Origin: Mizugakiibacter sp.
GTDB taxonomy: Bacteria > Pseudomonadota > Gammaproteobacteria > Xanthomonadales > Rhodanobacteraceae
Direction: 5' to 3'
Length of the DNA: 41,892 bases
NCBI GenBank assembly: GCA_003233305.1
Contig: QILI01000047.1
Location: 1-41,892 of the forward strand
The translations under genes and the position numbers were made by a program. Of this stretch, positions 27,601 through 35,725 are shown in pieces (position 1 is the stretch's first letter; every line of letters begins with the position of its first letter). The notes under the pieces are model-generated. The model did not search any database. It saw only the letters and a list, made by a program, of their open reading frames with translations, and had not been told where the DNA came from.

Positions 27601-27855
27601 TCGTTGCAAGTGCAGGTCCCGGCCAGCGACCTGCTGCAAGCAGGTAGTGCTTCGGTACGGGTCTCCAACCCAGCGCCCGGCGGCGGCCAATCTTCTTCCG
27701 TAACCTTCACGATCCTCGCCCCGCCTTCTCCCAGTGGTGGTAGTGGCGGCGGCGGCGGTGGCGGCGGGGCCCTTGGCTGGCCGGCCCTGCTGCTCCTCGG
27801 CATCACTACTTTGTTCGGCGCTAAGCGCTTCAGAAAAGCCCCGCCAGCAGCATAG
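24601..27855 (+). CDS. Large secreted beta-propeller protein with IPT/TIG repeats and GlyGly-CTERM tail
   Basis: This 1084-residue protein has a signal peptide (cleavage near residue 25). A large propeller region (about 80-770) carries many Asp-box/BNR motifs, such as STDGGGQW (119-126), STDGGQTF, STDAGSTW, STDGGISW, SRDGGLTW and TDNGKTW (721-727). This is the architecture of sialidase-like, VPS10-like or GH74-like proteins. Three IPT/TIG-like beta-sandwich repeats of about 90 residues follow (773-1039). The end is a glycine run (1047-1056), a hydrophobic helix and a basic cap (AKRFRKA). This is a GlyGly-CTERM signal, known in other bacteria to be cut by rhombosortase. GTG 24601 follows AAGGAGG. 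Enzyme activity is not shown; catalytic residues were not identified. Confidence 0.85.
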   Translation: MNSRLIGYLTLALGCLLGISSASAAMAPAQPARTSAIQRQAATYRDLSRLGPNGKVDVQPLIRALTQRQTMLRASSPVPISWTFYGPSNIGGRVNAILTDPAQPQHLIAGTAGGGLFVSTDGGGQWQNVNNFLASLAVSSLARGSNGTLYAGTGDQFNEPRRGVGILSSNDGGVIWKPLASTNPASNRDWFYVNHIAISSKGTMLVATGVPGYSPEWGAIYRSTDGGQTFTSVTKGASLDVVFDPNNPNDAVAEFENGKIMYSTDAGSTWKGPVTIVSGGGRITLGFAHDIQHTGWIYALVDNAPSSSSTTGPSGEVYVSKNDGLTWSQVSQASNTALLCSGSASNLECQGNYDNTLWVDPSNALQLVAGGIDVFRSTDGGISWKMIGNWQSYPKSPHADQHVIISAADYNGTSNTTVYVGNDGGIWKTNNISTVLPGFGWTQSNTGLAVTQFYHVAGHAGVAASQNQNIVPVVGGTQDNGTELYDATRSTPDGWSLIYGGDGGQTAVDPTNGNHLYGEYTNLALAYSANGGLSMQAFTPLPADSGSATTANFIAPFTLDPGNSNAMFAGGQSLWYGTKLQSGSPSWNSINGSTLPTSSLINAIGVSPATDNAVWVGLNNGQIWASSNAMSTTPSWTKVGTGTLPAKFPTSIDFQPGNPKVMAITYGARSVSNIWISRDGGLTWADVSQGLPPVPVESVAIDPTNAGTLYAGTEVGLFVTTDNGKTWSTTDAGPANVTVNQVAWFSTQPRELLLATNGRGIWHGSVDAANPTPAISSLTPGTITAGTAGFTLTVSGSGFVTSSVVNWNGTALSTVFSSTTQLQAQVPASMLVQGTTVPVTVTSPTPGGGTSSTQTFTVTNPTPALNTISPTTATAGSAATTLVVKGSDFVPTSIVQWNGTALATTYVSASTLHAQVPVSDLLKTGSTSVSVSNPAPGGGQSSVQTFTVTNPAPVLNTISPSTVTAGSTAMTLTVNGSNFVSASVVQWNGSALVTTYVSASSLQVQVPASDLLQAGSASVRVSNPAPGGGQSSSVTFTILAPPSPSGGSGGGGGGGGALGWPALLLLGITTLFGAKRFRKAPPAA
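26917..27717 (+). repeat. Three tandem IPT/TIG-coding repeats of about 270 bp
   Basis: Codons 773-1039 of the propeller protein form three units with a 90-residue period. Each has an NTISP/SLTPG-type start, VxWNG in the middle and SNPAPGGG or SPTPGGG near the end. Units two and three are closest. A 25-bp exact match at the end of units one and two (from about 27158 and 27428) shows recent homogenisation at the DNA level. Confidence 0.85.
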
Positions 27856-27861
27856 AACCCC

Positions 27862-27893
27862 GGCCGAGCCGTTGCCCATGCAGCGGTTCGGCC
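27862..27893 (+). terminator. Possible terminator hairpin after the propeller gene
   Basis: GGCCGAGCCGTTGC (27862-27875) pairs with GCAGCGGTTCGGCC (27880-27893), interrupted by a few mismatches, seven bases after the stop codon. No U-tract follows, so it may need a factor or serve as a 3'-end stabiliser. Confidence 0.5.
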
Positions 27894-28011
27894 TCCTACC
27901 TACGACCCAACACCGTCGATCAGCCTGGGGCCTCAAATAAACCTACTACGCGGCCCGCTTGCTACGTTGCGTCCTTGCTCACTCGCTACGGTTTTCGAGG
28001 AACTCGGTACC

Positions 28012-30111
28012 TCAAGCACCGGCAAACCGCGTGGCCGTACCCATCCACCGCCTGACGATTCGTTCGGCACGTTGTGGATCGTCCTTAAGTAAACGGTCAG
28101 CCAATTCACGCACCAAGGGCAACATATCCGTATCACGCTGTAAATCAGCCACCTTTAGCACCAGCTCACCGGTCTGTCTGGTTCCCAACACTTCCCCCGG
28201 ACCACGCAACTGCAGATCCATCTCGGCAATTTTGAAACCGTCACCCGTATTACGCAGCAGGGTCAACCGGGCTCGCGCGATAGCCGACAGGGGTGCCGCG
28301 TATAACAGCACGCAACTCGATGCCTGGCTACCCCGGCCTACCCTACCTCGCAGCTGATGCAGCTGAGCCAAGCCCAGACGCTCGGCGTTCTCGATTACCA
28401 TCAGGCTGGCATTCGATACATCCACCCCTACCTCGATGACCGTGGTCGCCACCAGCAGTTTGATCTCCCCTGACTTGAAAGCATCCATCACTGCCTGCTT
28501 GTCCTTGGCCCGCATCCGCCCATGAACCTTACCCACCGGCAAGCCGGGCAGGGCCTCGCATAATTCGCTATAGACGTTTTCTGCAGCCTTGGCCTGTAAA
28601 ACCTCACTTTCGTCAATCAGGGTGCACACCCAGTAAGCTTGGCGACCCTGAGAACAGGCTAAGCGGATGCGTTCGATGACCTCCTCACGCCGCGTATCAG
28701 AAAGAACCACGGTTCGTATCGGGGTACGCCCAGGGGGCAATTCATCCACAATCGAAATGTCCAGATCAGCATAGGCCGTCATGGCCAAAGTACGAGGAAT
28801 CGGTGTGGCGGTGAGTACCAGCTGATGGGGCATAAGTTGTTTCCCGGCACCCTTCTCGGCCAGCGCCAGGCGCTGCTGCACACCAAAGCGATGCTGTTCA
28901 TCGACGATAACCAGAGCCAATCGCAAGAATAAAACCCCTTGCTGCATCAAGGCATGGGTACCGACCACCATAGGCACTCCACTAGCCAGACGTTGCAAGA
29001 CCGCAAGACGGGCACGGCCCTTAACCTTTCCGGCCAGCCAGACGGTTTCCAGACCCAGCGGTTCAAACCAGGCGGTAAAGCTGCGGTAGTGCTGTTCGGC
29101 CAACAGTTCTGTGGGGGCCACCATGGCAACTTGATACCCCGCCTCAATCACCGCCAAGGCAGCCTGGGCCGCAACAGCGGTCTTGCCTGAGCCGACATCG
29201 CCCTGGATCAATCGCAACATGGGACGGGGTTGACGCAGATTATCTAAAATCTCGCCCGTTACCCGTTGTTGGGCCCCGGTGAGTTCAAATCCCAACCCTT
29301 GGCGCATCCTGGCCCGTAATACATCCTGATCCTCAATGGCCGGGGCCATGAAGGAACGTACCTGCTGGCGAATCCGTCGCAAGCCAAGATGCTGGGCCAG
29401 CAGTTCCTCTAATGACAAACGTCGCCGCGCTGGATGCGTGCCCAGCAATAGGGCTTGGACATCGGTCGTTGGTGGGGGCCGATGCACAAGCTGCAAGGCC
29501 GTACGCAAATTGGGTAACTCCAGCCAGTGCAGATCCTCAGGGCTCAGGAGTTCCAAACTTTCGGCGGGCGGCAAGCAAGCCAGTGACCGGGCAACCAGAT
29601 TACTCATACGGGCATGGCTGATCCCTTTAGTAACTGGGTAAACCGGGCTCAGGCTAGTCTCCAGCGGCTCTCCACCATGGAGTACGCGAACTTCAGGATG
29701 GATCATTTCCAGACCGTAACCGGTCTGCCGAACCTCTCCATAGCAGCGCACCCTACGGCCCGGCACGAAGCGCTCGGCAAGACCACGGTAGCAATGCAAG
29801 TAGCGCAGGATGAGTATCGAGGCCGAGTCATCCGCAATCGAGACGCGCAGTTCACGACGAGAATGGAAGCCGTCCTCGACGGCCATCACCGACCCTTCGA
29901 CCAGAACCCGGCATCCTGCACGAAGTGCCGCGATCGACGTCAAATGGGTGCGATCCTCATAGCGCAAGGGTAGGTGAAACCACAGGTCAGCCAACTGCTC
30001 CAGACCGAGTTTGGCTAAAGACTTAACCAGGGCAGGACCCACGCCATGTAAACGGGCCAGTGACGTGTCAGGGCTTGGCCTAGCTGTCTCTGAGTGTAAG
30101 GTTCGAATCAC
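28012..30111 (-). CDS. recG: ATP-dependent DNA helicase RecG
   Basis: RecG regresses stalled replication forks and processes Holliday junctions. The 699-residue protein has the N-terminal helical region with LHGVGPALVKSLAKLG, a wedge OB domain (about 60-150), and helicase domains. Walker A GDVGSGKT lies at 304-311 and the DEQHRFGV box at 404-411. TATPIPRTLAM, then the second RecA-like domain with ATTVIEVGVDVSNAS and QLRGRVGRG, and the C-terminal RecG tail complete the family set. Its start lies just after the ridA stop (three bases). The length is normal and nothing is broken. Confidence 0.97.
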   Translation of the reverse strand: MIRTLHSETARPSPDTSLARLHGVGPALVKSLAKLGLEQLADLWFHLPLRYEDRTHLTSIAALRAGCRVLVEGSVMAVEDGFHSRRELRVSIADDSASILILRYLHCYRGLAERFVPGRRVRCYGEVRQTGYGLEMIHPEVRVLHGGEPLETSLSPVYPVTKGISHARMSNLVARSLACLPPAESLELLSPEDLHWLELPNLRTALQLVHRPPPTTDVQALLLGTHPARRRLSLEELLAQHLGLRRIRQQVRSFMAPAIEDQDVLRARMRQGLGFELTGAQQRVTGEILDNLRQPRPMLRLIQGDVGSGKTAVAAQAALAVIEAGYQVAMVAPTELLAEQHYRSFTAWFEPLGLETVWLAGKVKGRARLAVLQRLASGVPMVVGTHALMQQGVLFLRLALVIVDEQHRFGVQQRLALAEKGAGKQLMPHQLVLTATPIPRTLAMTAYADLDISIVDELPPGRTPIRTVVLSDTRREEVIERIRLACSQGRQAYWVCTLIDESEVLQAKAAENVYSELCEALPGLPVGKVHGRMRAKDKQAVMDAFKSGEIKLLVATTVIEVGVDVSNASLMVIENAERLGLAQLHQLRGRVGRGSQASSCVLLYAAPLSAIARARLTLLRNTGDGFKIAEMDLQLRGPGEVLGTRQTGELVLKVADLQRDTDMLPLVRELADRLLKDDPQRAERIVRRWMGTATRFAGA

Positions 30112-30114
30112 GAC

Positions 30115-30504
30115 TCAACGTTGATCAAATACCAGTATTGCGTCAGCCTCAATGGCTGCACCCCGCGGCAAAGCAGCTACACCGATAGTGGCACGTGCCG
30201 GATACGGCTCATGAAAATATTCCTGCATCACCGCATTGACCTCGGCAAAGTGAGTCAGATCGGTGAGATAAATACTCAAACGAACAACCTGATCCAAATC
30301 CGTACCTGCAGACCCTGCCACTGCCCGCAGATTATCGAATACCCGTCGCGCCTGGGTTGCCATATCACCCGCTACCAACTCACCGGTTTCGGGATCCAGC
30401 GGGATCTGCCCGGATAGATAAAGCGTATCGCCGGCACGGATAGCTTGCGAATACGGGCCAATGGCCGCGGGGGCTGCGGAGGTCTGGATAGCAATTCGGG
30501 TCAT
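30115..30504 (-). CDS. ridA: RidA family 2-iminobutanoate/2-iminopropanoate deaminase
   Basis: RidA hydrolyses reactive enamine/imine intermediates released by PLP enzymes such as threonine dehydratase. The 129-residue product shows [49 protein letters not shown] and the C-terminal [22 protein letters not shown]. The latter includes the arginine that binds the carboxylate. ATG 30504 is preferred over a TTG at 30522 because the family starts there and GAGAGCG lies just upstream. It sits between spoT and recG, a common order. Confidence 0.95.
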   Translation of the reverse strand: MTRIAIQTSAAPAAIGPYSQAIRAGDTLYLSGQIPLDPETGELVAGDMATQARRVFDNLRAVAGSAGTDLDQVVRLSIYLTDLTHFAEVNAVMQEYFHEPYPARATIGVAALPRGAAIEADAILVFDQR

Positions 30505-30576
30505 GGAGCGCTCTCGTAACAAGAAGACATACCCCGAAGCTTACGCTAGAGTTCAGATCAATCCCATTCAATCTAA

Positions 30577-32790
30577 TCAGAATGGGTCACGGTGGATCGC
30601 ATTGACCACCGCCGAGTGCCGCACGCGCCGCATCACCCTAGCTAAGTGGATTCGATTCTGTACTTCGATGGTAAACATGAGGGTCGAGGCGGTGAAATCA
30701 CGCTCAATGTATTCCACGTTCTCGATATTGGTTCCCGTCTCGGCCAGAGCCGCGGCAACGGTTGCCAATACGCCGGGACGGTTAAGGACATCAATCCGCA
30801 ACTTGACCTTGTAATCACCCTCGACCTTACGATCCCATTCGATCGCCAGACAGCGCTCAGACTCCCGCTGCAGCTCTTCGGCATTGGGACATTCCAAGCG
30901 ATGGACAACGATACCCTTGCCCGCCGATAGATAGCCAAAAATCGTATCACCAGGAACCGGGAGACAGCAGTTGGCAAAACTGATGACCCCCCGCTCAGCT
31001 CCGGTAATGGCGATGGTTTCACGGGACACAGGACTGACTGATCCTGGGGCCGAGATCCCCGCCAACTGGGCGAAATGATCCGCTACCGGGCCGGGCATAC
31101 GCTGACCCAATGCGATGTCCGCCAACAACGCTTCAAGGCGTTGGTAATGGTGCTCCTCAAGATAGCCCTCCAGCGCATCGGTGGGGATCGTATCCAGACT
31201 CACCGAGCGGATGATGAGTTCCCTATCCAGCATGCGATGGCCGAATTGCACCGCATCTTCGTGCTGCAATCGCTTCAGATAGTTGCGAATGGCCGTACGG
31301 GCCTTACCGCTTACTACAAACCCCAGCCATTCCGGTTTAGGCTGGGCAGAGGGAGCCGTTACAATTTCAACATTCTGCCCAGATTGCAAGCATGTACGCA
31401 AAGAGGAAATTTGCCCATCCACACGGGCCGTTACCGCATGCGCTCCGACATCGGTATGGACCGCATAGGCAAAATCGAGTGCCGTAGAATTTCTTGGCAA
31501 AGCCAGAATATCGCCACGTGGAGTAAAGACGTACACCTCATCGGGAAACAGATCTACTTTGACATTTTCGATGAATTCAATAGCTGAATCCGTCGTGGCC
31601 TCACGACTCGCCAAGCCGGAAATCCATTCGTGCGCACGCGCCTGGGCACTGTTGGGTTGAGAACCATCCGTCTTGTAAACCCAGTGTGCAGCAATACCCC
31701 GCTCAGCCACCCGATCCATCTCTTCAGTACGAATCTGAATCTCGATTGGAGCGCCGAAGGAACCGAACAATACGGTGTGCAGCGATTGATAACCGTTGGC
31801 CTTGGGGATGGCGATGAAATCACGAAAACGGCCATCCATCGGCTTGAACAAGGCATGCACAGCACCTAGCGCCTGGTAACAATGCGGCACCGTATCGGTG
31901 ACGATGCGGAACCCAAACAAATCCATCACTTCCTTGAAGGATTTGTGCTGGGTTTTCATCTTTACATAGATACTCCATGGAGACTTGATACGACTCACAA
32001 TCCGGGCTGGAATACCTTCATCGCCGAGGCGTTGCAAGATCGCACTCTCGATTTTCCGCATGGCCTCACGCCGCGACCCCATAACCCCACGGATACACGA
32101 GGCAATAACGCGATAGCGGCTGGGGTATAACACACGAAGCCCGATATCCTGTAACTCCGCTTTGACCAGATTCATCCCCAGACGTTGCGCAATGGGGGCA
32201 TAGATCTCCAGTGTTTCCATCGCAATACGTCGGGTCGAGGCGTGATCCTTTGCCGCCAGAGTACGCATGTTATGCAGGCGGTCAGCCAACTTGATAAGGA
32301 TCACGCGTAGATCGGAGGCCATAGCCAAAAGCATCTTGCGGAAGCTTTCGGCATTGGCTTCCTGACGGCTGGCAAAACGCACCTGATCGAGCTTGGTAAC
32401 CCCCTCCACCAACTTGGTCACAACCGGACCAAATTCGCGCTCCAGCTCATCGCTGGTGCAATCGGTATCTTCCAACACATCATGTAGAATGGCGGCCACA
32501 ATGGTATCGCCATCCATATGAAAATCAGCAAGAATGCTCGCTACCGCAACCGGGTGGGTAATATAGGGTTCGCCACTGAGCCGTGTCTGGCCGGCATGAG
32601 CCTTGGAGCCACACAGGAAAGCAGCCAGCACGCGCTGAATTTGCTCAGGCGGAACATCAGATTGCAACTTGTCAAGCAGATCACGGACATGATCCGCCAC
32701 CGCACCAGATCCGGGTGGGTCCCCATTCTCCGATGAGGTACTCGCTGCCCGGTCAAACCGGTTCTTCAAGCCGTGTCGACGGCCGGACAC
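30577..32790 (-). CDS. spoT: Bifunctional (p)ppGpp synthetase/hydrolase SpoT
   Basis: SpoT controls the alarmone level in the stringent response. The 737-residue protein has an active HD hydrolase domain (about 55-200, with AAILHDVLEDT, His103-Asp104). The synthetase region (about 235-370) contains KSPWSIYVKMK and YQSLHTVLF. A TGS domain (about 405-465, DEVYVFTPRGDILALP), a helical/zinc-finger-like segment and a C-terminal ACT domain (about 660-735) follow. The start is GTG 32790, directly after the rpoZ stop, with GGAGAGG six bases upstream. A longer frame to 32949 overlaps rpoZ and looks unrelated. The intact HD motif rules out a RelA-type synthetase-only protein. Confidence 0.96.
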   Translation of the reverse strand: MSGRRHGLKNRFDRAASTSSENGDPPGSGAVADHVRDLLDKLQSDVPPEQIQRVLAAFLCGSKAHAGQTRLSGEPYITHPVAVASILADFHMDGDTIVAAILHDVLEDTDCTSDELEREFGPVVTKLVEGVTKLDQVRFASRQEANAESFRKMLLAMASDLRVILIKLADRLHNMRTLAAKDHASTRRIAMETLEIYAPIAQRLGMNLVKAELQDIGLRVLYPSRYRVIASCIRGVMGSRREAMRKIESAILQRLGDEGIPARIVSRIKSPWSIYVKMKTQHKSFKEVMDLFGFRIVTDTVPHCYQALGAVHALFKPMDGRFRDFIAIPKANGYQSLHTVLFGSFGAPIEIQIRTEEMDRVAERGIAAHWVYKTDGSQPNSAQARAHEWISGLASREATTDSAIEFIENVKVDLFPDEVYVFTPRGDILALPRNSTALDFAYAVHTDVGAHAVTARVDGQISSLRTCLQSGQNVEIVTAPSAQPKPEWLGFVVSGKARTAIRNYLKRLQHEDAVQFGHRMLDRELIIRSVSLDTIPTDALEGYLEEHHYQRLEALLADIALGQRMPGPVADHFAQLAGISAPGSVSPVSRETIAITGAERGVISFANCCLPVPGDTIFGYLSAGKGIVVHRLECPNAEELQRESERCLAIEWDRKVEGDYKVKLRIDVLNRPGVLATVAAALAETGTNIENVEYIERDFTASTLMFTIEVQNRIHLARVMRRVRHSAVVNAIHRDPF

Positions 32791-32791
32791 A

Positions 32792-33091
32792 TTATTCCTC
32801 TCCGCTCCTGCCGCCCAGCTCGTCTTCGGCAGCCACCTCGGCAGCCGCCCAATCCAGGGCTTCACGTTCGGCACGTTCGCTCTCGATACGATCGATCTCG
32901 TCGATCGTCGCTTCATCGATACGCTGCTCGGCAATTTCACGCAAAGCAATCACCGTGGGTTTGTCGTGGTCAGGATCGACTCGGGGTTCCATACCCATAG
33001 CAATCTGACGCGCCCGTTTAGTGGCCAGCAGCACCAGCTCAAAACGGTTGTCTACCTCATGGAGGCAATCTTCGACTGTGATGCGTGCCAT
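32792..33091 (-). CDS. rpoZ: RNA polymerase omega subunit
   Basis: This 99-residue protein helps fold the beta-prime subunit and forms part of the ppGpp-binding site 1. [29 protein letters not shown] is the standard N-terminus, followed by the conserved [12 protein letters not shown]. The C-terminal part is acidic and Glu/Ala-rich. It is the first gene of the rpoZ-spoT-ridA-recG unit. The ribosome binding site is weak (AATAGG then a T-run). Proximity of rpoZ to spoT links the polymerase subunit to the alarmone enzyme, as in many gammaproteobacteria. Confidence 0.97.
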   Translation of the reverse strand: MARITVEDCLHEVDNRFELVLLATKRARQIAMGMEPRVDPDHDKPTVIALREIAEQRIDEATIDEIDRIESERAEREALDWAAAEVAAEDELGGRSGEE

Positions 33092-33207
33092 AAAAAAACC
33101 TATTTTTGTTCAGTTAGTTGCAAGGATGGTCAGTGTACTCTGTTGGGCCATGCTCGCGCCACCTGGAAATTCGCAACCGAAACGCTGCCTTAATATTAGT
33201 CTGCTGG

Positions 33208-33243
33208 GATATAATACAGAACCCATGCGTTCTGTATTATATC
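33208..33243. promoter_or_regulatory. Perfect 15-bp inverted repeat with TATAAT in both arms, between rpoZ and mlaA
   Basis: GATATAATACAGAAC (33208-33222) pairs exactly with GTTCTGTATTATATC (33229-33243) around the loop CCATGC. TATAAT occurs at 33210-33215 on plus and 33236-33241 on minus. The dyad may hold face-to-face -10 elements, an operator, and an RNA hairpin covering the mlaA start. The predicted mlaA ATG (33225) lies inside the loop. Confidence 0.8.
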
Positions 33244-34193
33244 TCATGCATCCTTCCAAGACTGCCTTGCGGGCTTTGCTGATCGGCTGCACACTCTTTT
33301 TTCTGGTCGGCTGTGCGATCCAACCCTCCCGGCAAGAAGATCCATGGCAAAGCATGAATCGCAAAATTTTCACTTTCAATGAGAAAGTCGACACCTATGT
33401 AGGTAAGCCTATTGCCAAGAGTTACATAAAAATCACCTCATCGAACACTCGTCTGATGATTAGTAATTTTTATAGTAATATTCGTTTGCCCATCAGCATC
33501 GTCAATGATCTATTGCAAGCCCAGCTTGAAGGTGCGGCCAAGAACACCGGTCGCCTGGTGGTGAATTCGACGATAGGCCTGGCTGGCATCTTTGATCCTG
33601 CCAGCGAGTTAGGGCTGAGTCTGGACCAAACCGACTTCGGTGTCACGTTAGCCCGCTGGGGTGTCCCACAAGGGCCATATATAGTCTTGCCGATCCTGGG
33701 ACCCAGCTCACTACGTGACGTCTGGGCCTATCCGGTGGATACCTACTTTCTGAATCCAATGAGCTACTGGGTTCGCGCCAATAATCTCAGATACCGCGCC
33801 GAGTACCTGCCTTTGGTTCTGTACTACATCCAGTTACGGGCCAGCTACCTGAATGCGGAATCTTTCCTCAGCTCGGCTTATGATCCATATATCTTGATGC
33901 GTGATGCTTATCTACAGCGCCGTAATTTTTTGATTTACCACGGCAATACTCCGAGTAACCTCATCGAAAACCAACTGGGGCCAGGTAACAGCCAAGTTGA
34001 TGTGGAGGCGATTTTGGCCCGACAGCAGGCTTGGCAAAAACAGCATAACGCCCAAGGTAATGCCAGAAAAACCGCCGTACCGAAGCCACCAAAGAATGCG
34101 GCAAAAGTCCCGCCGCGTGCTACCCCGGCCACTCCGTCGAGTAGCACCGTACCGGCCATTGCCACCAGCGTCCCGGATCCGGCCGGATCCTGA
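33225..34193 (+). CDS. mlaA: Outer-membrane lipoprotein MlaA (VacJ)
   Basis: MlaA forms a ring in the outer membrane that removes mislocalised phospholipids and passes them to MlaC. The product (322 residues from ATG 33225) has a lipoprotein signal ending LVGC (Cys30). The MlaA core follows: DPWQSMNRKIFTFNE near 36-50, NTGRLVVNSTIGLAGIFDPASELGL, DFGVTLARWGVPQGPYIVLPILGPSSLRD, and ESFLSSAYDPYILMRDAYLQRRN. The C-terminus is an extended Ala/Pro/Lys-rich tail (about 260-322), probably disordered. ATG 33246 is an alternative start; neither has a ribosome binding site. An in-frame extension upstream to 33021 overlaps rpoZ and is not believed. It converges on mlaB. Confidence 0.95.
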   Translation: MRSVLYLMHPSKTALRALLIGCTLFFLVGCAIQPSRQEDPWQSMNRKIFTFNEKVDTYVGKPIAKSYIKITSSNTRLMISNFYSNIRLPISIVNDLLQAQLEGAAKNTGRLVVNSTIGLAGIFDPASELGLSLDQTDFGVTLARWGVPQGPYIVLPILGPSSLRDVWAYPVDTYFLNPMSYWVRANNLRYRAEYLPLVLYYIQLRASYLNAESFLSSAYDPYILMRDAYLQRRNFLIYHGNTPSNLIENQLGPGNSQVDVEAILARQQAWQKQHNAQGNARKTAVPKPPKNAAKVPPRATPATPSSSTVPAIATSVPDPAGS

Positions 34194-34206
34194 TCGGATC
34201 GGCCAT

Positions 34207-34518
34207 TCAGATTGGCTGAGACAGAAGTTCTTCGACTTCGCAAACCTGGGCCAGCGCGCGTGCATTATCTGGCAGGCCACGTAATTCCAAGCACCTACCA
34301 CGCTGTTCGGCCGCGGCCCGCCAAGCTAGCAGACAGGCCAAACCCGCACTGTCTGTAGAACGCAAACCGGCTAGGTTCAAAGCCGTAATGGCCCGTGCAT
34401 CGGCAATAATTTGGTTTACTTCGGCGTAGGCACGGCCTACGGTAGCAAAACTTAATATTCCGCTGAGATCAAGCACCCCCGGCTGAGAACGGTGAATGGA
34501 GAAGGTTGGCTCACTCAC
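34207..34518 (-). CDS. mlaB: STAS-domain protein MlaB
   Basis: MlaB is the small cytoplasmic STAS subunit that stabilises the MlaFE transporter. The 103-residue protein shows the pattern VLDLSGILSFATVGRAYAEV, then ALNLAGLRSTDSAGLACLLAW with the conserved Thr-Asp-Ser, and LRGLPDNARALAQVCEVEELL. It is last in mlaFEDCB; its start overlaps the mlaC stop (ATGA). The stop lies 13 bp from that of convergent mlaA, with no terminator between. Confidence 0.93.
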   Translation of the reverse strand: MSEPTFSIHRSQPGVLDLSGILSFATVGRAYAEVNQIIADARAITALNLAGLRSTDSAGLACLLAWRAAAEQRGRCLELRGLPDNARALAQVCEVEELLSQPI

Positions 34519-35216
34519 TTCCCCCTATCCCCCGGTTTGTTTAATTTATTGATAACCGGGGCCCCCTCGGTCTGCAGACGCTTGATCAGTCCGCTCAAGC
34601 CGATATGACGGATTTCCTCACCTACCTGGCTGCGATAACTGGCCACATAGGAGATACCCTCAATGACCACATCATAGGCTTTCCACTGACCTGCGGCATC
34701 CCGATGGAATACAAAATCTACAGAGATCTGCTTGCCATCATCGAGTTTTACCGTGGTTCTAGCCAGCGCACGCCGACCCTCGGGAGGTGTCCGGGCGGGC
34801 AACACTGTCACTCTGCCCATACGGTAATGGATCAAACCAGCCGCATAGCGATCCAGTAGAGCCTTGTAGAAAGCCTTTTGGAAAGCATAAATCTGTTCCG
34901 GCGTGGCGGTACGGGCGTAACGTCCCAGAACCAGAATGGATGAATAGGATTCATCAAAATGCGGTAACAGTACGCGGTTGATCAGGGCCACAAGCTTGCT
35001 TTTATCCTTTTGATATTCCTTGCGATGACCCTTAATGGCCACGCCCAACTCGTTGGAGATCTGTTGCACGATCTGATCCGGTGTTGCCACTGTGGCGGCT
35101 GCCGGCTTGGCTGCCATAGACAACTGTGAGCCCTGCGTGGTTGCCGATACCGGCGACACGGCCGTCATCACAACACCAAACAAAGCCAAACTGAAAAGTA
35201 CTAGGAAAATGCGCAT
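34515..35216 (-). CDS. mlaC: Periplasmic phospholipid-binding protein MlaC
   Basis: MlaC shuttles phospholipid between MlaA and the MlaFEDB complex in the periplasm. The 233-residue product has a signal peptide (cleavage near SPVSA, residue about 25). An Ala-rich linker and the MlaC domain follow: NRVLLPHFDESYSS, QIYAFQKAFYKALLDRYAAGLIHY, and DFVFHRDAAGQWKAYDVVIEGISYVASYRSQVGEEI. The start is ATG 35216 with AGGAGCC upstream. The stop overlaps the mlaB start. Confidence 0.96.
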   Translation of the reverse strand: MRIFLVLFSLALFGVVMTAVSPVSATTQGSQLSMAAKPAAATVATPDQIVQQISNELGVAIKGHRKEYQKDKSKLVALINRVLLPHFDESYSSILVLGRYARTATPEQIYAFQKAFYKALLDRYAAGLIHYRMGRVTVLPARTPPEGRRALARTTVKLDDGKQISVDFVFHRDAAGQWKAYDVVIEGISYVASYRSQVGEEIRHIGLSGLIKRLQTEGAPVINKLNKPGDRGK

Positions 35217-35238
35217 ACCAAGGCTCCTGTCGACGGAA

Positions 35239-35712
35239 TCATCCGCCACTCTTACTCGAACCGCTACTGGTGAGAAACTTACCAATCAGATCCTCAAGCT
35301 GTAGGGCCGACTGGGTGTTGATGATCTGGGAATTGTTTTTCAGAACCTCACGAGAACCCCCGGGAGAAATGGAAACAAACTGGTCACCCAACAGACCACT
35401 GGTCATGATCTTGGCGAATGAGTCCTCAGGAATCTCGTTATAGCGCTTGCTGATCGTCATGCTGACCTTGGCCTCCATACTGCGTTGATCGAGAACGATT
35501 GAGCTCACCGTACCAACGCGCACCCCCGCCAGTTTCACCGGTGCGCGATCCTTGAGCCCACCCACATTGAGAAACTCGGCGGTAACCTGATAGTTTGGGC
35601 CACCCTGATAGTTCACCAGAGAAGTGGTCTGAGTAGCCAGGTAGGCCAACGCCACGAAGCCGAGCAGTATGAACAACCCGGTACCGGCAACATAGGATCG
35701 ACGTGGATTCAC
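35239..35712 (-). CDS. mlaD: MCE-domain protein MlaD
   Basis: MlaD is the hexameric periplasmic ring on the MlaFE transporter. The 157-residue protein has an N-terminal transmembrane helix (about 8-28). One MCE domain follows (about 38-115), with AEFLNVGGLKDRAPVKLAGVRVG and GLLGDQFVSISPGG. A short C-terminal helix contains SALQLEDLIGKFL, where the hydrophobic pore tunnel forms in E. coli. It starts at GTG 35712 with GAGAGG upstream. It is slightly shorter than E. coli MlaD. Confidence 0.96.
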   Translation of the reverse strand: MNPRRSYVAGTGLFILLGFVALAYLATQTTSLVNYQGGPNYQVTAEFLNVGGLKDRAPVKLAGVRVGTVSSIVLDQRSMEAKVSMTISKRYNEIPEDSFAKIMTSGLLGDQFVSISPGGSREVLKNNSQIINTQSALQLEDLIGKFLTSSGSSKSGG

Positions 35713-35725
35713 GGAAAATATCCTC

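Noticed and set aside
32791-32949. N-terminal extension of SpoT into rpoZ
   Set aside because: The frame overlaps rpoZ and is unlike SpoT; GTG 32790 has a good ribosome binding site.
33021-33224. N-terminal extension of MlaA
   Set aside because: It overlaps rpoZ antisense, has no ribosome binding site, and would bury the lipoprotein signal inside the protein.
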